Source: an uncultured Clostridia bacterium
Lineage (GTDB): Bacteria > Bacillota > Clostridia > Christensenellales > UBA1242
NCBI GenBank assembly: GCA_934778205.1
Contig: CAKVOD010000009.1
Location: forward strand, 1-31,639
Length of the DNA stretch: 31,639 nt
Direction of reading: 5' to 3'
The position numbers were made by a program, and so were the translations under genes. This document shows positions 22,511 to 29,012 of the stretch, piece by piece. A model generated the notes under the pieces. The model ran no database searches and was not told the DNA's origin. It saw only the letters and a list, made by a program, of their open reading frames with translations. Each line of letters begins with the position of its first letter. The stretch's first letter is position 1.

Positions 22511-23461
22511 TTATTTGTTTTCTTCTGCTTCAGCGATTTTTTCCTCGATAGACTTCTCTTTCTTTTCTACCTTTTCTTCTTTCACTTCTGCTTTCTTTTC
22601 TTTATTTTCGACTTTCTTGTCATCTTTCTTTACTGGCTTTTTAGCCTTTTTCTTACCTTTTTTGTTTGCTGCGTCTTCAGCAAGTTCGCTTTCAATAGCA
22701 GATGTAACGTCGGTTGTTTCAAGTGCTTTTGCGATGTCGAATGTTTCGTCATCTTCAAGCGCGCTTCTGTCGATTTCAATGCCTTCACGTGCTTCGATGA
22801 CTGCGTCAGCGAGTGAGCCAGCAATCAATTTGATTGCGCGGATTGCGTCGTCGTTTCCTGGAATGCAGATGTCGACGTCGTCAGGGTCGCAGTTTGTGTC
22901 GATAAGACCAATCAAAGGAATGTTCATCAAGTGTGCTTCCTTGATTGCGATTGCTTCTTTCTTTGAGTCAACAACAAAGATAACCCCTGGCATTGTTGTC
23001 ATATCGCGGATACCATTGAGGTTTTTAGCAAGTTTTTCGTGCTCTTGCTTCAACTTGATGACTTCCTTTTTTGGAAGAAGGTCAAATTCGCCTGTCTTTT
23101 CCATTTGTTCAATTTTTTTCATTTTTTCAACAGAAGAACGAATTGTTTTGAAGTTTGTGAGTGTTCCGCCAAGCCAACGGTTGTTGATGTAGAACATTCC
23201 GCAACGCTTTGCTTCCTGCTCGATTGCTTCGCTTGCTTGCTTCTTTGTGCCGACAAACAAAATTGTTTTGCCTTCCTTGACGGCTTCTTTGACATAGTTG
23301 TATGCTTCCTCAGCAAGTTTAACTGTGTCCTCAAGGTTGATGATGTGAATATCATTTCTTGATGTGAAGATATACTTCTTCATCTTAGGGTTCCATTTTC
23401 TTGTTTGGTGCCCGAAGTGAACCCCTGCTTCAAGCAACTGTTTCATAGATATTATTGGCAT
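22511..23461 (-). CDS. rpsB: Small ribosomal subunit protein uS2
   Basis: The 316-aa protein starts MPIISMKQLLEAGVHFGHQTRKWNPKM, classic S2, followed by FTSRNDIHIINLEDT, ILFVGTKKQASEAI, YINNRWLGGTLTNFKTI, and the MPGVIFVVDSKKEAIAI and IPLIGLIDTNCDPD motifs. The S2 core ends near residue 230. The rest is an extension that ends in a K/E-rich low-complexity tail of about 60 residues (KKGKKKAKKPVKKDDKK). Such tails occur in some Firmicutes. The start is ATG 23461 with GAGGAGG about ten bases upstream; the longer frame has no such site. A folded leader (23490-23553) and a good promoter precede it. Confidence 0.97.
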   Translation of the reverse strand: MPIISMKQLLEAGVHFGHQTRKWNPKMKKYIFTSRNDIHIINLEDTVKLAEEAYNYVKEAVKEGKTILFVGTKKQASEAIEQEAKRCGMFYINNRWLGGTLTNFKTIRSSVEKMKKIEQMEKTGEFDLLPKKEVIKLKQEHEKLAKNLNGIRDMTTMPGVIFVVDSKKEAIAIKEAHLMNIPLIGLIDTNCDPDDVDICIPGNDDAIRAIKLIAGSLADAVIEAREGIEIDRSALEDDETFDIAKALETTDVTSAIESELAEDAANKKGKKKAKKPVKKDDKKVENKEKKAEVKEEKVEKKEKSIEEKIAEAEENK

Positions 23462-23489
23462 AAACTTTATTACCTCCTCGTTTTGCACC

Positions 23490-23553
23490 CTCAAAGGTTG
23501 AAACTCCGCAAAGAACCTACGTTCTAGGCACGACTTTGCGAATGCTCTTTGAG
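23490..23553 (-). promoter_or_regulatory. Structured 5' leader of rpsB, probable S2 autoregulation site
   Basis: Between promoter and ribosome binding site the minus-strand RNA forms nested stems. The outer one is CTCAAAG / CTTTGAG (7 bp) and the inner one GCAAAG / CTTTGC (6 bp), with a further CCTA / TAGG or GAAC / GTTC pairing at the tip. Ribosomal protein genes are often autoregulated by such leaders, and S2 leaders are known in several phyla. I cannot match this one to a named family. Confidence 0.6.
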
Positions 23554-23575
23554 TGATTTATATATGAACTTTAAT

Positions 23576-23604
23576 ATATTACCACATATTGAAAAAAATT
23601 GCAA
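23576..23604 (-). promoter_or_regulatory. Sigma-A promoter of rpsB-tsf
   Basis: TTGCAA (23604-23599) and TAATAT (23581-23576) on the minus strand have a 17-base spacer and lie just upstream of the folded leader. Confidence 0.6.
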
Positions 23605-23657
23605 TGATTTTTGCCCACTTTTTCATTTTTTTTATAGAGGTTTTCCTTATTTTTTGT

Positions 23658-24037
23658 GCTGACGCGGTCAAAGTGTTTGAGTAACCCATAATAAAGCGCG
23701 TCCCCTTCCGGGAGATTTCTCCGCGTCGGCGAGTGCTGCGCATCCGCCTTTGGTCGAAATGACAATGAGGTTAAGCACCTCACCACAAAAATACGATTTT
23801 ATTTAATTGATTGCTGACGCGAGCAATATGGCGATTGGTTCAAAATATATGGTGCGTTGCACAACCAACTTGACCGCGCCAGCTTGTACAAAAGAAAAAC
23901 ATTATAAAAATGGTAAGAAACTCAACCCCATTGTTATTTCGACCGAAAAAGGCTTGTCAAAGCCTTTGCAGCGGAGAAATCTCCCGGAAGGGGTCAAAGT
24001 AATTTAAGGGCTACCACACATTCACGACCGCGCTAGC
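23658..24037. mobile_element. MITE-like inverted-repeat element A
   Basis: This 380-bp element starts with GCTGACGCGGTC and ends with the near-inverse GACCGCGCTAGC. Each half carries the same unit in opposite direction, with a core CCTTCCGGGAGATTTCTCC and a segment GGTCGAAATGACAA (left about 23701-23766, right about 23930-23998). No transposase frame is inside. The same architecture recurs at 31210-31553, and one half occurs at 26286-26494. Open frames over it translate the repeat (RRNLPEG) and are not genes. It lies between the rpsB promoter and the DGR terminator. Confidence 0.75.
23813..23883. mobile_element. Short 71-bp element nested inside element A
   Basis: The nested copy begins GCTGACGCG and ends GACCGCGCCAGC, so its ends resemble those of the large element. 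It sits in the middle of element A, as if a deleted derivative had inserted into it. It has no coding content. Confidence 0.5.
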
Positions 24038-24042
24038 AAAAT

Positions 24043-24080
24043 AAATAAAGAAAACCTTGTTTTTGCTAAACAAGGTTTTC
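24043..24080 (-). terminator. Intrinsic terminator of the DGR target gene
   Basis: GAAAACCTTGT and ACAAGGTTTTC (24050-24060 / 24070-24080) form an 11-bp stem followed on the minus strand by TTTATTTATTTT. It lies 15 bases past the stop of the full-length target frame, supporting that frame as the original gene end. Confidence 0.8.
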
Positions 24081-24094
24081 CTTTCAAAATTGCG

Positions 24095-24901
24095 TCAAAC
24101 CACGGTGTAGTTGTTCGGGATGTCCCCACCCGAGGCAACTATTGTGTGGATTTCGTTGTTTGTCTGTGGCGTGAATGTCATTGTCGTGATGTCCGCCGAG
24201 CCGTCCAATGTCAATTTCCATAGATACGGCTTGCACACCAACATTGTATAGGTCATTCCGCCTTTCAATGTAAATTCAAATGTTTGCTCGTTTTCTTCAC
24301 GTTTCACGAATACTGAATAAAATTCAGCATACCCGCCGACGCCGTCGTCACGCAAAATGTATATCACTAGCCCTGCATCTTTGTCAGAGTCTGTATTTTC
24401 AAACGAGGCACGGAACACCACTGCATATTCTTGCGTTGCATCCGTTATTTGATACTTTACATTAACTTCATTCGTTTTCGCGTTGGATATTGTAATTGTT
24501 ATTTCATTATCTCCGTCGGAGTTTTGTGATACCGCACTTACCGCGTAATCACAGATTCCGCTAGCGGAGTATGTTTGTCCAGCCGTGAGCGAACTCAATT
24601 CTATCGACTGCGTCGAAGAATTGAGTAATAAGGATTTTAATATTTTTGAACTATCGTATACCAACTTGAATGACGTTGAAGAATATTGAGAATTAGAACT
24701 ATTTGTACTACTCTTAACGATATAAGGATTATATTTTTTCGCCGCCTTTGAATTAAAAACTACGTTTTTGGCGGCGATTGAGCCAGCTTGAACGCTGGCA
24801 GATACCTTGCAGAGCTGTCGCTCTGCAAGGGAGGCAAGATTTAGATGGAGCGCAACGCGAACGCCGTCGCCGCCGCCGACACTACCGGAGTCACCGCCAC
24901 C
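24095..24901 (-). other. C-terminal part of the DGR target, open after the in-frame TAG
   Basis: Immediately after the TAG at 24904-24902 the same frame stays open for 268 codons to a stop just before an intrinsic terminator. It begins with the rest of the variable repeat (GGDSGSVGGGDG), then GVRVALHLNLASLAE, the usual closing strand of DGR C-type-lectin-like domains (compare GVRPALHLNL). The remaining 200 residues are S/T/N-rich and beta-like (for example AVSAVSQNSDGDNEITITIS), and resemble an exposed surface domain. A TTG start with no ribosome binding site at 24664 is unlikely to be used. I read this as the second half of the target protein, made only if the stop is removed or read through. 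Confidence 0.8.
24805..24830 (-). promoter_or_regulatory. DGR target-recognition hairpin/cruciform with GACA loop
   Basis: Thirteen bases after the 3' end of the VR, CCTTGCAGAGC pairs perfectly with GCTCTGCAAGG around the loop GACA on the coding strand. In the Bordetella phage DGR a short hairpin with a GRNA tetraloop downstream of the VR is needed for efficient retrohoming. GACA fits GRNA and the position fits. Weaker palindromes follow at 24782-24799 and 24740-24776. Confidence 0.85.
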
Positions 24902-24965
24902 CTAGCCGACTCCGCGCGCGTTACTGCCATCGTCCGAACCGCCAGAACGCAGCCACGCCCAGGAA
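24844..24965 (-). repeat. DGR variable repeat (VR)
   Basis: The 122-bp VR matches the TR at 28138-28262. The conserved 5' part (CTGGGCGTGGCTGCGTTCTG) and 3' part (GGCGTTCGCGTTGCGCTCC, acting as initiation-of-mutagenic-homing region) are identical. Between them are 30 substitutions, all at positions where the coding-strand TR has A: 28 to G, one to T, one to C. One AAT codon of the TR is absent. It spans residues about 416-457 of the full target frame and contains the TAG at 24904-24902. Confidence 0.96.
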
Positions 24966-26212
24966 TTTGATGCGCGGTCGTACCCGTTTAGTTCCCATAA
25001 CCCAGTTCGGTTCGCGTTTGTGTGCGATGAGGTATTTGCGCTTGAATTTATCCCTGCTGTTGCTTTACCATAGTTGCTGTCAAGGTATATAATGTCGTTA
25101 TCGCCGTCATATTTTGACAATGTAGCGCCCGTTGTTGGTTTATAGCCTGTGTGCAACACTTCAAAACCACTTGACAACCACAATTTGTCGGTGTAGTTGC
25201 TATCAATTGATGACCACGATTTCCAGCCGTCTCCTAAGCCGTCTAAGCCATTGTTTACGCCATATTCATAACCCCAATCTGTGTCTGCTTTGTCACAATA
25301 GCCGCTTGCACCTAATTGCTTTGTTATGTTTGAGTTTGTATCTGACAACCAGTTGCCTGATATACTTGGATTGCTTGATGTCGAACCTCGGGCGGATGTT
25401 TGGTATGCGCTACTTTGCCAGCCACCAAGGTTTAGATATGTGTTACTATCATATCCATCTTTCTGTGTCGTCTTAGTAGTTATATCACTTGCCCCATTTG
25501 TCGATAGTTGATATGGGGCTACTATGTATTGGTCAACTTGACTAAATTTTTCTATAAGTTTTGTGTAGTCAGCCAAAATTACATTGCGTACTGCACTGTT
25601 TGAGTAGTTTCCATAACTATTGTCAAATATTTGACTTTCAAGATACGGACGAACCATATATAATGTGAGAACGTCATTTAGCGTGCCGTTTTCATCTCTT
25701 ATTGAGCGGTATACTGCTTGCCAGTATTGCCCTGTCATTGCATTTACATTACTTGTTGAATTCGTAGTTGTGTCAAACAACTTCACAAGTATTTGTGCGT
25801 TGCCTGCTTTGTCACCTGTTAGGTTACCATATTTGCCAAAGTTTTTGGCTGAAAGGTATGTTGGGTCTTTGGTGCTTTCCGTCACGCCGTTCCATACGTT
25901 TTCACTGTCTACCATATTTAGCAAGTCAGCGAGGACTTCCGCGTCCACTGTTCCATCTGTTTTAAATAGTGGCTTATTTGTTGCGGTATCATTCAACACA
26001 CCTGTGCTTGTGTTTGCTGAACCCGTTGTGGCACTTCGGTTGGTATCACCTGCAACAAACACGGGTGCATTGACGTAAAACGTGCCATTGCTCGGTCCGC
26101 CTGCCGTTATGCTAAAAAGACTTTGTGATGCACTCATAACACAGCACAACACTATTGCAGTTGCATATAGTGTGAATACTGTGTAAAAGCGCTTTAATCT
26201 AGTACTTTTCAT
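24902..26212 (-). CDS. DGR target: secreted C-type-lectin-like variable protein, stops inside VR
   Basis: The start is ATG 26212 with AAGGAG nine bases upstream (the longer frame to 26569 runs through a promoter and repeat). The protein begins with a clear signal peptide: basic MKSTRLKRF, hydrophobic core, and a cleavage region near SASQS. About 380 residues rich in S, T, N, G and Y follow, then WELNGYDRASNSWAWLRSGG, the entry to a DGR variable site of the DUF6273/C-type-lectin-like kind. The frame ends at TAG after 436 residues, within the VR. Without it the frame would give 705 residues. It is exported and probably displayed or released, with the variable loops serving in ligand binding. 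The short form lacks half the variable loops and the closing GVRVALHLNL strand, so it may not fold. Confidence 0.85.
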   Translation of the reverse strand: MKSTRLKRFYTVFTLYATAIVLCCVMSASQSLFSITAGGPSNGTFYVNAPVFVAGDTNRSATTGSANTSTGVLNDTATNKPLFKTDGTVDAEVLADLLNMVDSENVWNGVTESTKDPTYLSAKNFGKYGNLTGDKAGNAQILVKLFDTTTNSTSNVNAMTGQYWQAVYRSIRDENGTLNDVLTLYMVRPYLESQIFDNSYGNYSNSAVRNVILADYTKLIEKFSQVDQYIVAPYQLSTNGASDITTKTTQKDGYDSNTYLNLGGWQSSAYQTSARGSTSSNPSISGNWLSDTNSNITKQLGASGYCDKADTDWGYEYGVNNGLDGLGDGWKSWSSIDSNYTDKLWLSSGFEVLHTGYKPTTGATLSKYDGDNDIIYLDSNYGKATAGINSSANTSSHTNANRTGLWELNGYDRASNSWAWLRSGGSDDGSNARGVG

Positions 26213-26285
26213 TCTTTTTCTCCTTGTATGTTTTTGCTTTAAACAGTTTTTGCGTATTGTTGTAATAAGATGTACTTTATTGATT

Positions 26286-26494
26286 GCTGACGCGGTCAAT
26301 GTGGAGAAGTAACCCTTAATTAAGCGGGTTGCCCTTCCGGCAAGGCGCGCCTTGACTGCAGGTTTGTTTGTCGTCTCACAACAACATATACGCACCAACC
26401 CACACCCACACCTGTGCCGTCTGGCACTCTCCGCGTCGGCGAGTGCTACGCATCCGCCTTTGGTCGAAATGACAACAAGTAAGTAACTTACCAC
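26286..26494. mobile_element. Half MITE-like element C in the target gene leader
   Basis: It starts GCTGACGCGGTC and carries the CCCTTCCGG core, interrupted by about 70 bases unlike the other copies (GGCGCGCC, then a C/A-rich stretch). It then resumes at CTCCGCGTCGGCGAGTGCTA and ends after GGTCGAAATGACAACAAG. The inverted second half is missing. It lies between the presumed promoter (26568-26597) and the start of the target gene. Confidence 0.65.
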
Positions 26495-26567
26495 TATTTT
26501 TAGGTTATATTTGGTTAATTGGGACATTATAGTGATTTGTTTGCAAAAACTATTTGTCTGCAAACTC

Positions 26568-26597
26568 ATTATATCACTTTTTATAAGGAAAAATCAA
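26568..26597 (-). promoter_or_regulatory. Likely promoter of the DGR target gene
   Basis: TTGATT (26597-26592) and TATAAT (26573-26568) on the minus strand have an 18-base spacer, with the -35 overlapping the RT stop codon. A second TATAAT lies at 26531-26526 with a poor -35. Either gives a 5' leader of about 310-350 bases containing half element C. Confidence 0.5.
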
Positions 26598-27811
26598 ATA
26601 TTTTGCATATTTTTGTTCAATTTTTGAGATAAAGCAATCATTTCGTCGTCACTATAGATTAAATCTATCAAATTTTCCTCGTTTTCTGGCTTTGAAATGT
26701 CAATTTTTAATCGTTTTTTCATTCGTCGTTCGATTGTTTTACCATTAGTACTATTTTTGAGATGTCCGTGATAACTAGCAAGTATACTTTGGGCTGTCAT
26801 TCTATCAACTTTTTTAAGCGGATAAAACTTGTTTAGAAAACGGATGCGACTTTTAAAGCGCTTTTGTGTAGCTTTTTTTACTTTTTTTATGACTTTGCCA
26901 TTGCTTTTGAGATAGAAAACGAACCCTAGATATTGAAAGCCATTTTTAAGTGGAAAAATTTGCGTTTTATCGTTGAACTGCAATTTAAGTTTCTTTTCGA
27001 CGACGTAGCGTATTCTTTCAAGACATTCACGCAAATATTCTTTGCTTGGGTGAATCAAGATAAAGTCGTCCATATAGCGCGAATAGTACTTGATGTGCAG
27101 TTGTTCTTTAACGAGGCGGTCGACGGCGTCGAGGTAAATCATCCCTATTATTTGGCTGGTTTGGTTACCGATTGGCACGCCACGGACTATTTCGCGCGTA
27201 AGCCACCTGCCGTCTTTGCCTTTAAAATGTTCAAAACGCTTGATACCGTTTTTTTTCATAAACACTTCGGTTGTTTTATAACTGTCGATGATGTCAAAAA
27301 ACAATTGTTTGACTTGCGGGTCTTTGATGTGTTTGCCAATCATTTTCTTGACAACGTCGTGTGGTATACTTGGGAAAAACTTTAGTATGTCACATTTTAG
27401 AACGTAGCCGTTAGCGCCGTGATTGTTATAATATGAATGCAAAAACTTTGTGATTCGGCGCAACGCAAAGTGGTGTCCTTTGCCTTGCTGACAAGCGCTG
27501 TTGTCGTATATGACGCGCTTGCTGAAATACGGCATCAAATAATTGTCGCACAGGACGTGCTGGACAATACGGTCATCGTATCTAAGCGCTTGTATTTGAC
27601 GCTTTTTGGGCGTATAGACATAAAAATTTTGGTAGCCGTGAATTTTATATGTTCCGCTTTGCATTTTTTCAACTAATTTGTGCAGGTTGACGCCTTGTTC
27701 AAGGTCAAATTTTACAATTGGCTTTTTGGTGGTTTTGCCTTGTCGCGCGAGTTTGTGCGCGGTGTAAAAAACGTCGAAATTGCAAAATAGTGAATAATCT
27801 TGTTCTATCAT
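26594..27811 (-). CDS. Diversity-generating retroelement reverse transcriptase
   Basis: The 405-aa protein has the seven RT blocks. Domain A is in VLKCDILKFFPSIP (139-150, catalytic Asp141). RGVPIGNQTSQIIG (210-223) carries the DGR hallmark GNQTSQ in place of the usual QGxxxSP. The catalytic YMDD is at 246-249 and FQYLGFVFY is in block E. It makes error-prone cDNA at template adenines from the TR RNA for transfer into the VR. The start is ATG 27811 with AAAGGAG upstream. Upstream on the same strand are the TR (28138-28262) and avd, and the target gene follows. No maturase or endonuclease domain is seen, which separates it from group II introns. Confidence 0.96.
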   Translation of the reverse strand: MIEQDYSLFCNFDVFYTAHKLARQGKTTKKPIVKFDLEQGVNLHKLVEKMQSGTYKIHGYQNFYVYTPKKRQIQALRYDDRIVQHVLCDNYLMPYFSKRVIYDNSACQQGKGHHFALRRITKFLHSYYNNHGANGYVLKCDILKFFPSIPHDVVKKMIGKHIKDPQVKQLFFDIIDSYKTTEVFMKKNGIKRFEHFKGKDGRWLTREIVRGVPIGNQTSQIIGMIYLDAVDRLVKEQLHIKYYSRYMDDFILIHPSKEYLRECLERIRYVVEKKLKLQFNDKTQIFPLKNGFQYLGFVFYLKSNGKVIKKVKKATQKRFKSRIRFLNKFYPLKKVDRMTAQSILASYHGHLKNSTNGKTIERRMKKRLKIDISKPENEENLIDLIYSDDEMIALSQKLNKNMQNI

Positions 27812-27861
27812 TTGCACTCCTTTACTTTATTTGACAGGTTTACCTGTGATTTATTAAAAAT

Positions 27862-27940
27862 GACCAACATACAAAAGCACGAGGCTTTCGCTCAGAGTCA
27901 AAGTCGGATTAAAACCGCGTCGGCTCATTTACAGTTGGTC
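27862..27940 (-). ncRNA. Structured spacer RNA between TR and RT gene
   Basis: The 326-base gap between TR and RT is non-coding. GACCAAC and GTTGGTC close a 65-base domain here, with smaller stems inside. Further short hairpins lie nearby, such as ACAGGT-TT-ACCTGT just before the RT ribosome binding site. In the Bordetella DGR the RNA downstream of the TR is needed to prime cDNA synthesis, so this is the expected functional part. The long plus-strand frame over it is antisense shadow. Confidence 0.5.
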
Positions 27941-28137
27941 TTGTTTACCCTTGTGAGGGCTGGAAGTGACTCCTCCATCTCAAACTCTGACGGTCTATCT
28001 CTAGGGACGTTTCTAGTTCTCTTGAATCTTTTGTATTGCTACTTTGCAAAACCCAATTTTCTACAAACACGTGTGGTGTTGATTTGCTATGTACAAAACT
28101 CGACAAACTTTTTTTTGCAAGAAGGCTTCAAGAGTGT

Positions 28138-28262
28138 GATGGAGCGCAACGCGAACGCCGTTGTTGTTGTTGACATTATTGTTGTTATTGTTACCATTTT
28201 AGTTGATTTCGCGCGCGTTATTGTTATTGTTTGAATTGCCAGAACGCAGCCACGCCCAGGAA
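28138..28262 (-). repeat. DGR template repeat (TR), contains an in-frame TAA
   Basis: The 125-bp TR is A-rich on the coding strand. In the target frame it encodes SWAWLRSG, then 18 AAC/AAT codons among a few others, then GVRVALH. AAY codons can be mutated at both As without giving a stop, the usual DGR design. The exception is TAA at 28201-28199, between AAC and AAT codons, which aligns with the TAG in the VR. It is non-coding here, between avd and RT, and transcribed from the avd promoter. Confidence 0.96.
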
Positions 28263-28301
28263 AAAAAACTCCAAAACGTTAGTCGCTCCCACGGGGGTGA
28301 A

Positions 28302-28886
28302 TTATTTTTTACATTTAATCCACCCCCACAAAGTTTTTTTGCAATCAAGCAGGTACTTGGAGAGCGTTTTAAATTGGTGTGCAGAGATAACAGACATATC
28401 TTTCGCTATTTCTGCAGTAAACGCTAGTAATTTTAGTTGGGTATCTGCTTCATACTGTAGACTAAGTCGCTCGGCGCCAGTTTTTACATTCGCGATATAC
28501 AGTTTTTCTATGAAATCAAGCGAAATGGCTTGCATTTTGCTGACAACACTCCAACGATAAATTTTGGGCGACTTTTGGGTGCATTGAAAGACATATTTTG
28601 TCATTTGCTTGCTAAATGTAAATACGGAAAGTTCTTTAACTTTGCGTAATTTCTTTTCATCTACTGTTTGAGTGCTTTTAGCTCGGCGGGTGAGTAGTAT
28701 TTTATCATTGAAAACCCCACTTTGTTTGTAAGATTGCGTTTCAACTGCAGATATTATTTTTGCGCCACTAACTTTCTTAAAAGTGGGCGTGGCGTGGGGG
28801 TATTTAACAATCCGTTTGATTTGTTGACTTGTAGAATTAATTCCATTTTCAGTTTTTAATTTATTTTTTATATTTTTATTGTTCAC
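28302..28886 (-). CDS. avd: DGR accessory variability determinant (Avd-like four-helix protein)
   Basis: The C-terminal 110 residues match the Avd/four-helix-bundle pattern: FSKQMTKYVFQCTQKSPKIYRW, then SLDFIEKLYIANVKTGAERLS, QYEADTQLKLLAFTAEIAKD, and a closing helix ending KKTLWGWIKC. Avd forms a basic pentamer that binds the RT and TR RNA and is needed for mutagenic homing. At 194 aa it is longer than usual (about 110-130 aa). The extra 80 residues at the N-terminus are basic, S/T/K-rich and probably disordered. The start is GTG 28886 with AAGGAG eight bases upstream. It is first in the avd-TR-RT unit, behind a strong promoter. Confidence 0.85.
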   Translation of the reverse strand: MNNKNIKNKLKTENGINSTSQQIKRIVKYPHATPTFKKVSGAKIISAVETQSYKQSGVFNDKILLTRRAKSTQTVDEKKLRKVKELSVFTFSKQMTKYVFQCTQKSPKIYRWSVVSKMQAISLDFIEKLYIANVKTGAERLSLQYEADTQLKLLAFTAEIAKDMSVISAHQFKTLSKYLLDCKKTLWGWIKCKK

Positions 28887-28930
28887 GCGAGTTTCTCCTT
28901 ATGTTTTCCTTTCCCCTTTATTTATTGTAC

Positions 28931-28959
28931 ATTATAAACCCAAAATTGAAAATCGTCAA
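28931..28959 (-). promoter_or_regulatory. Sigma-A promoter of the avd-TR-RT unit
   Basis: TTGACG (28959-28954) and TATAAT (28936-28931) on the minus strand are separated by 17 bases. One transcript from here would hold avd, the TR and the RT. Confidence 0.8.
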
Positions 28960-28970
28960 CTATTTTTGTA

Positions 28971-29005
28971 AAATAAAAAAACTTTGGAAATTAATGTTTC
29001 CAAAG
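28971..29005 (-). terminator. Intrinsic terminator after spoIIIAH
   Basis: CTTTGGAAA and TTTCCAAAG form a 9-bp stem with a 6-base loop, followed on the minus strand by TTTTTTTATTTT. It separates the spoIIIA genes from the DGR. Confidence 0.85.
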
Positions 29006-29012
29006 CTTTTTA

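Noticed and set aside
24664..24664. Independent gene starting at TTG 24664
   Set aside because: No ribosome binding site is seen, and the frame is continuous upstream to the TAG at 24904. It is the second half of the target gene.
24902..24904. TAG recoded as an amino acid
   Set aside because: frr and other conserved genes in the window end at TAG in the expected place, and the TR has TAA at this codon, so general recoding is unlikely. Specific suppression cannot be excluded.
27914..27924. ACCGCGTCGGC in the DGR spacer as a fourth MITE end
   Set aside because: It resembles the inverted terminal sequence with one mismatch, but no other part of the element is nearby.
27800..28234. Plus-strand frame of 144 codons over the TR and spacer
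   Set aside because: It runs antisense through the RT start, the spacer and the TR. Its hydrophobic end is only the complement of the AAY codons, and it has no ribosome binding site.
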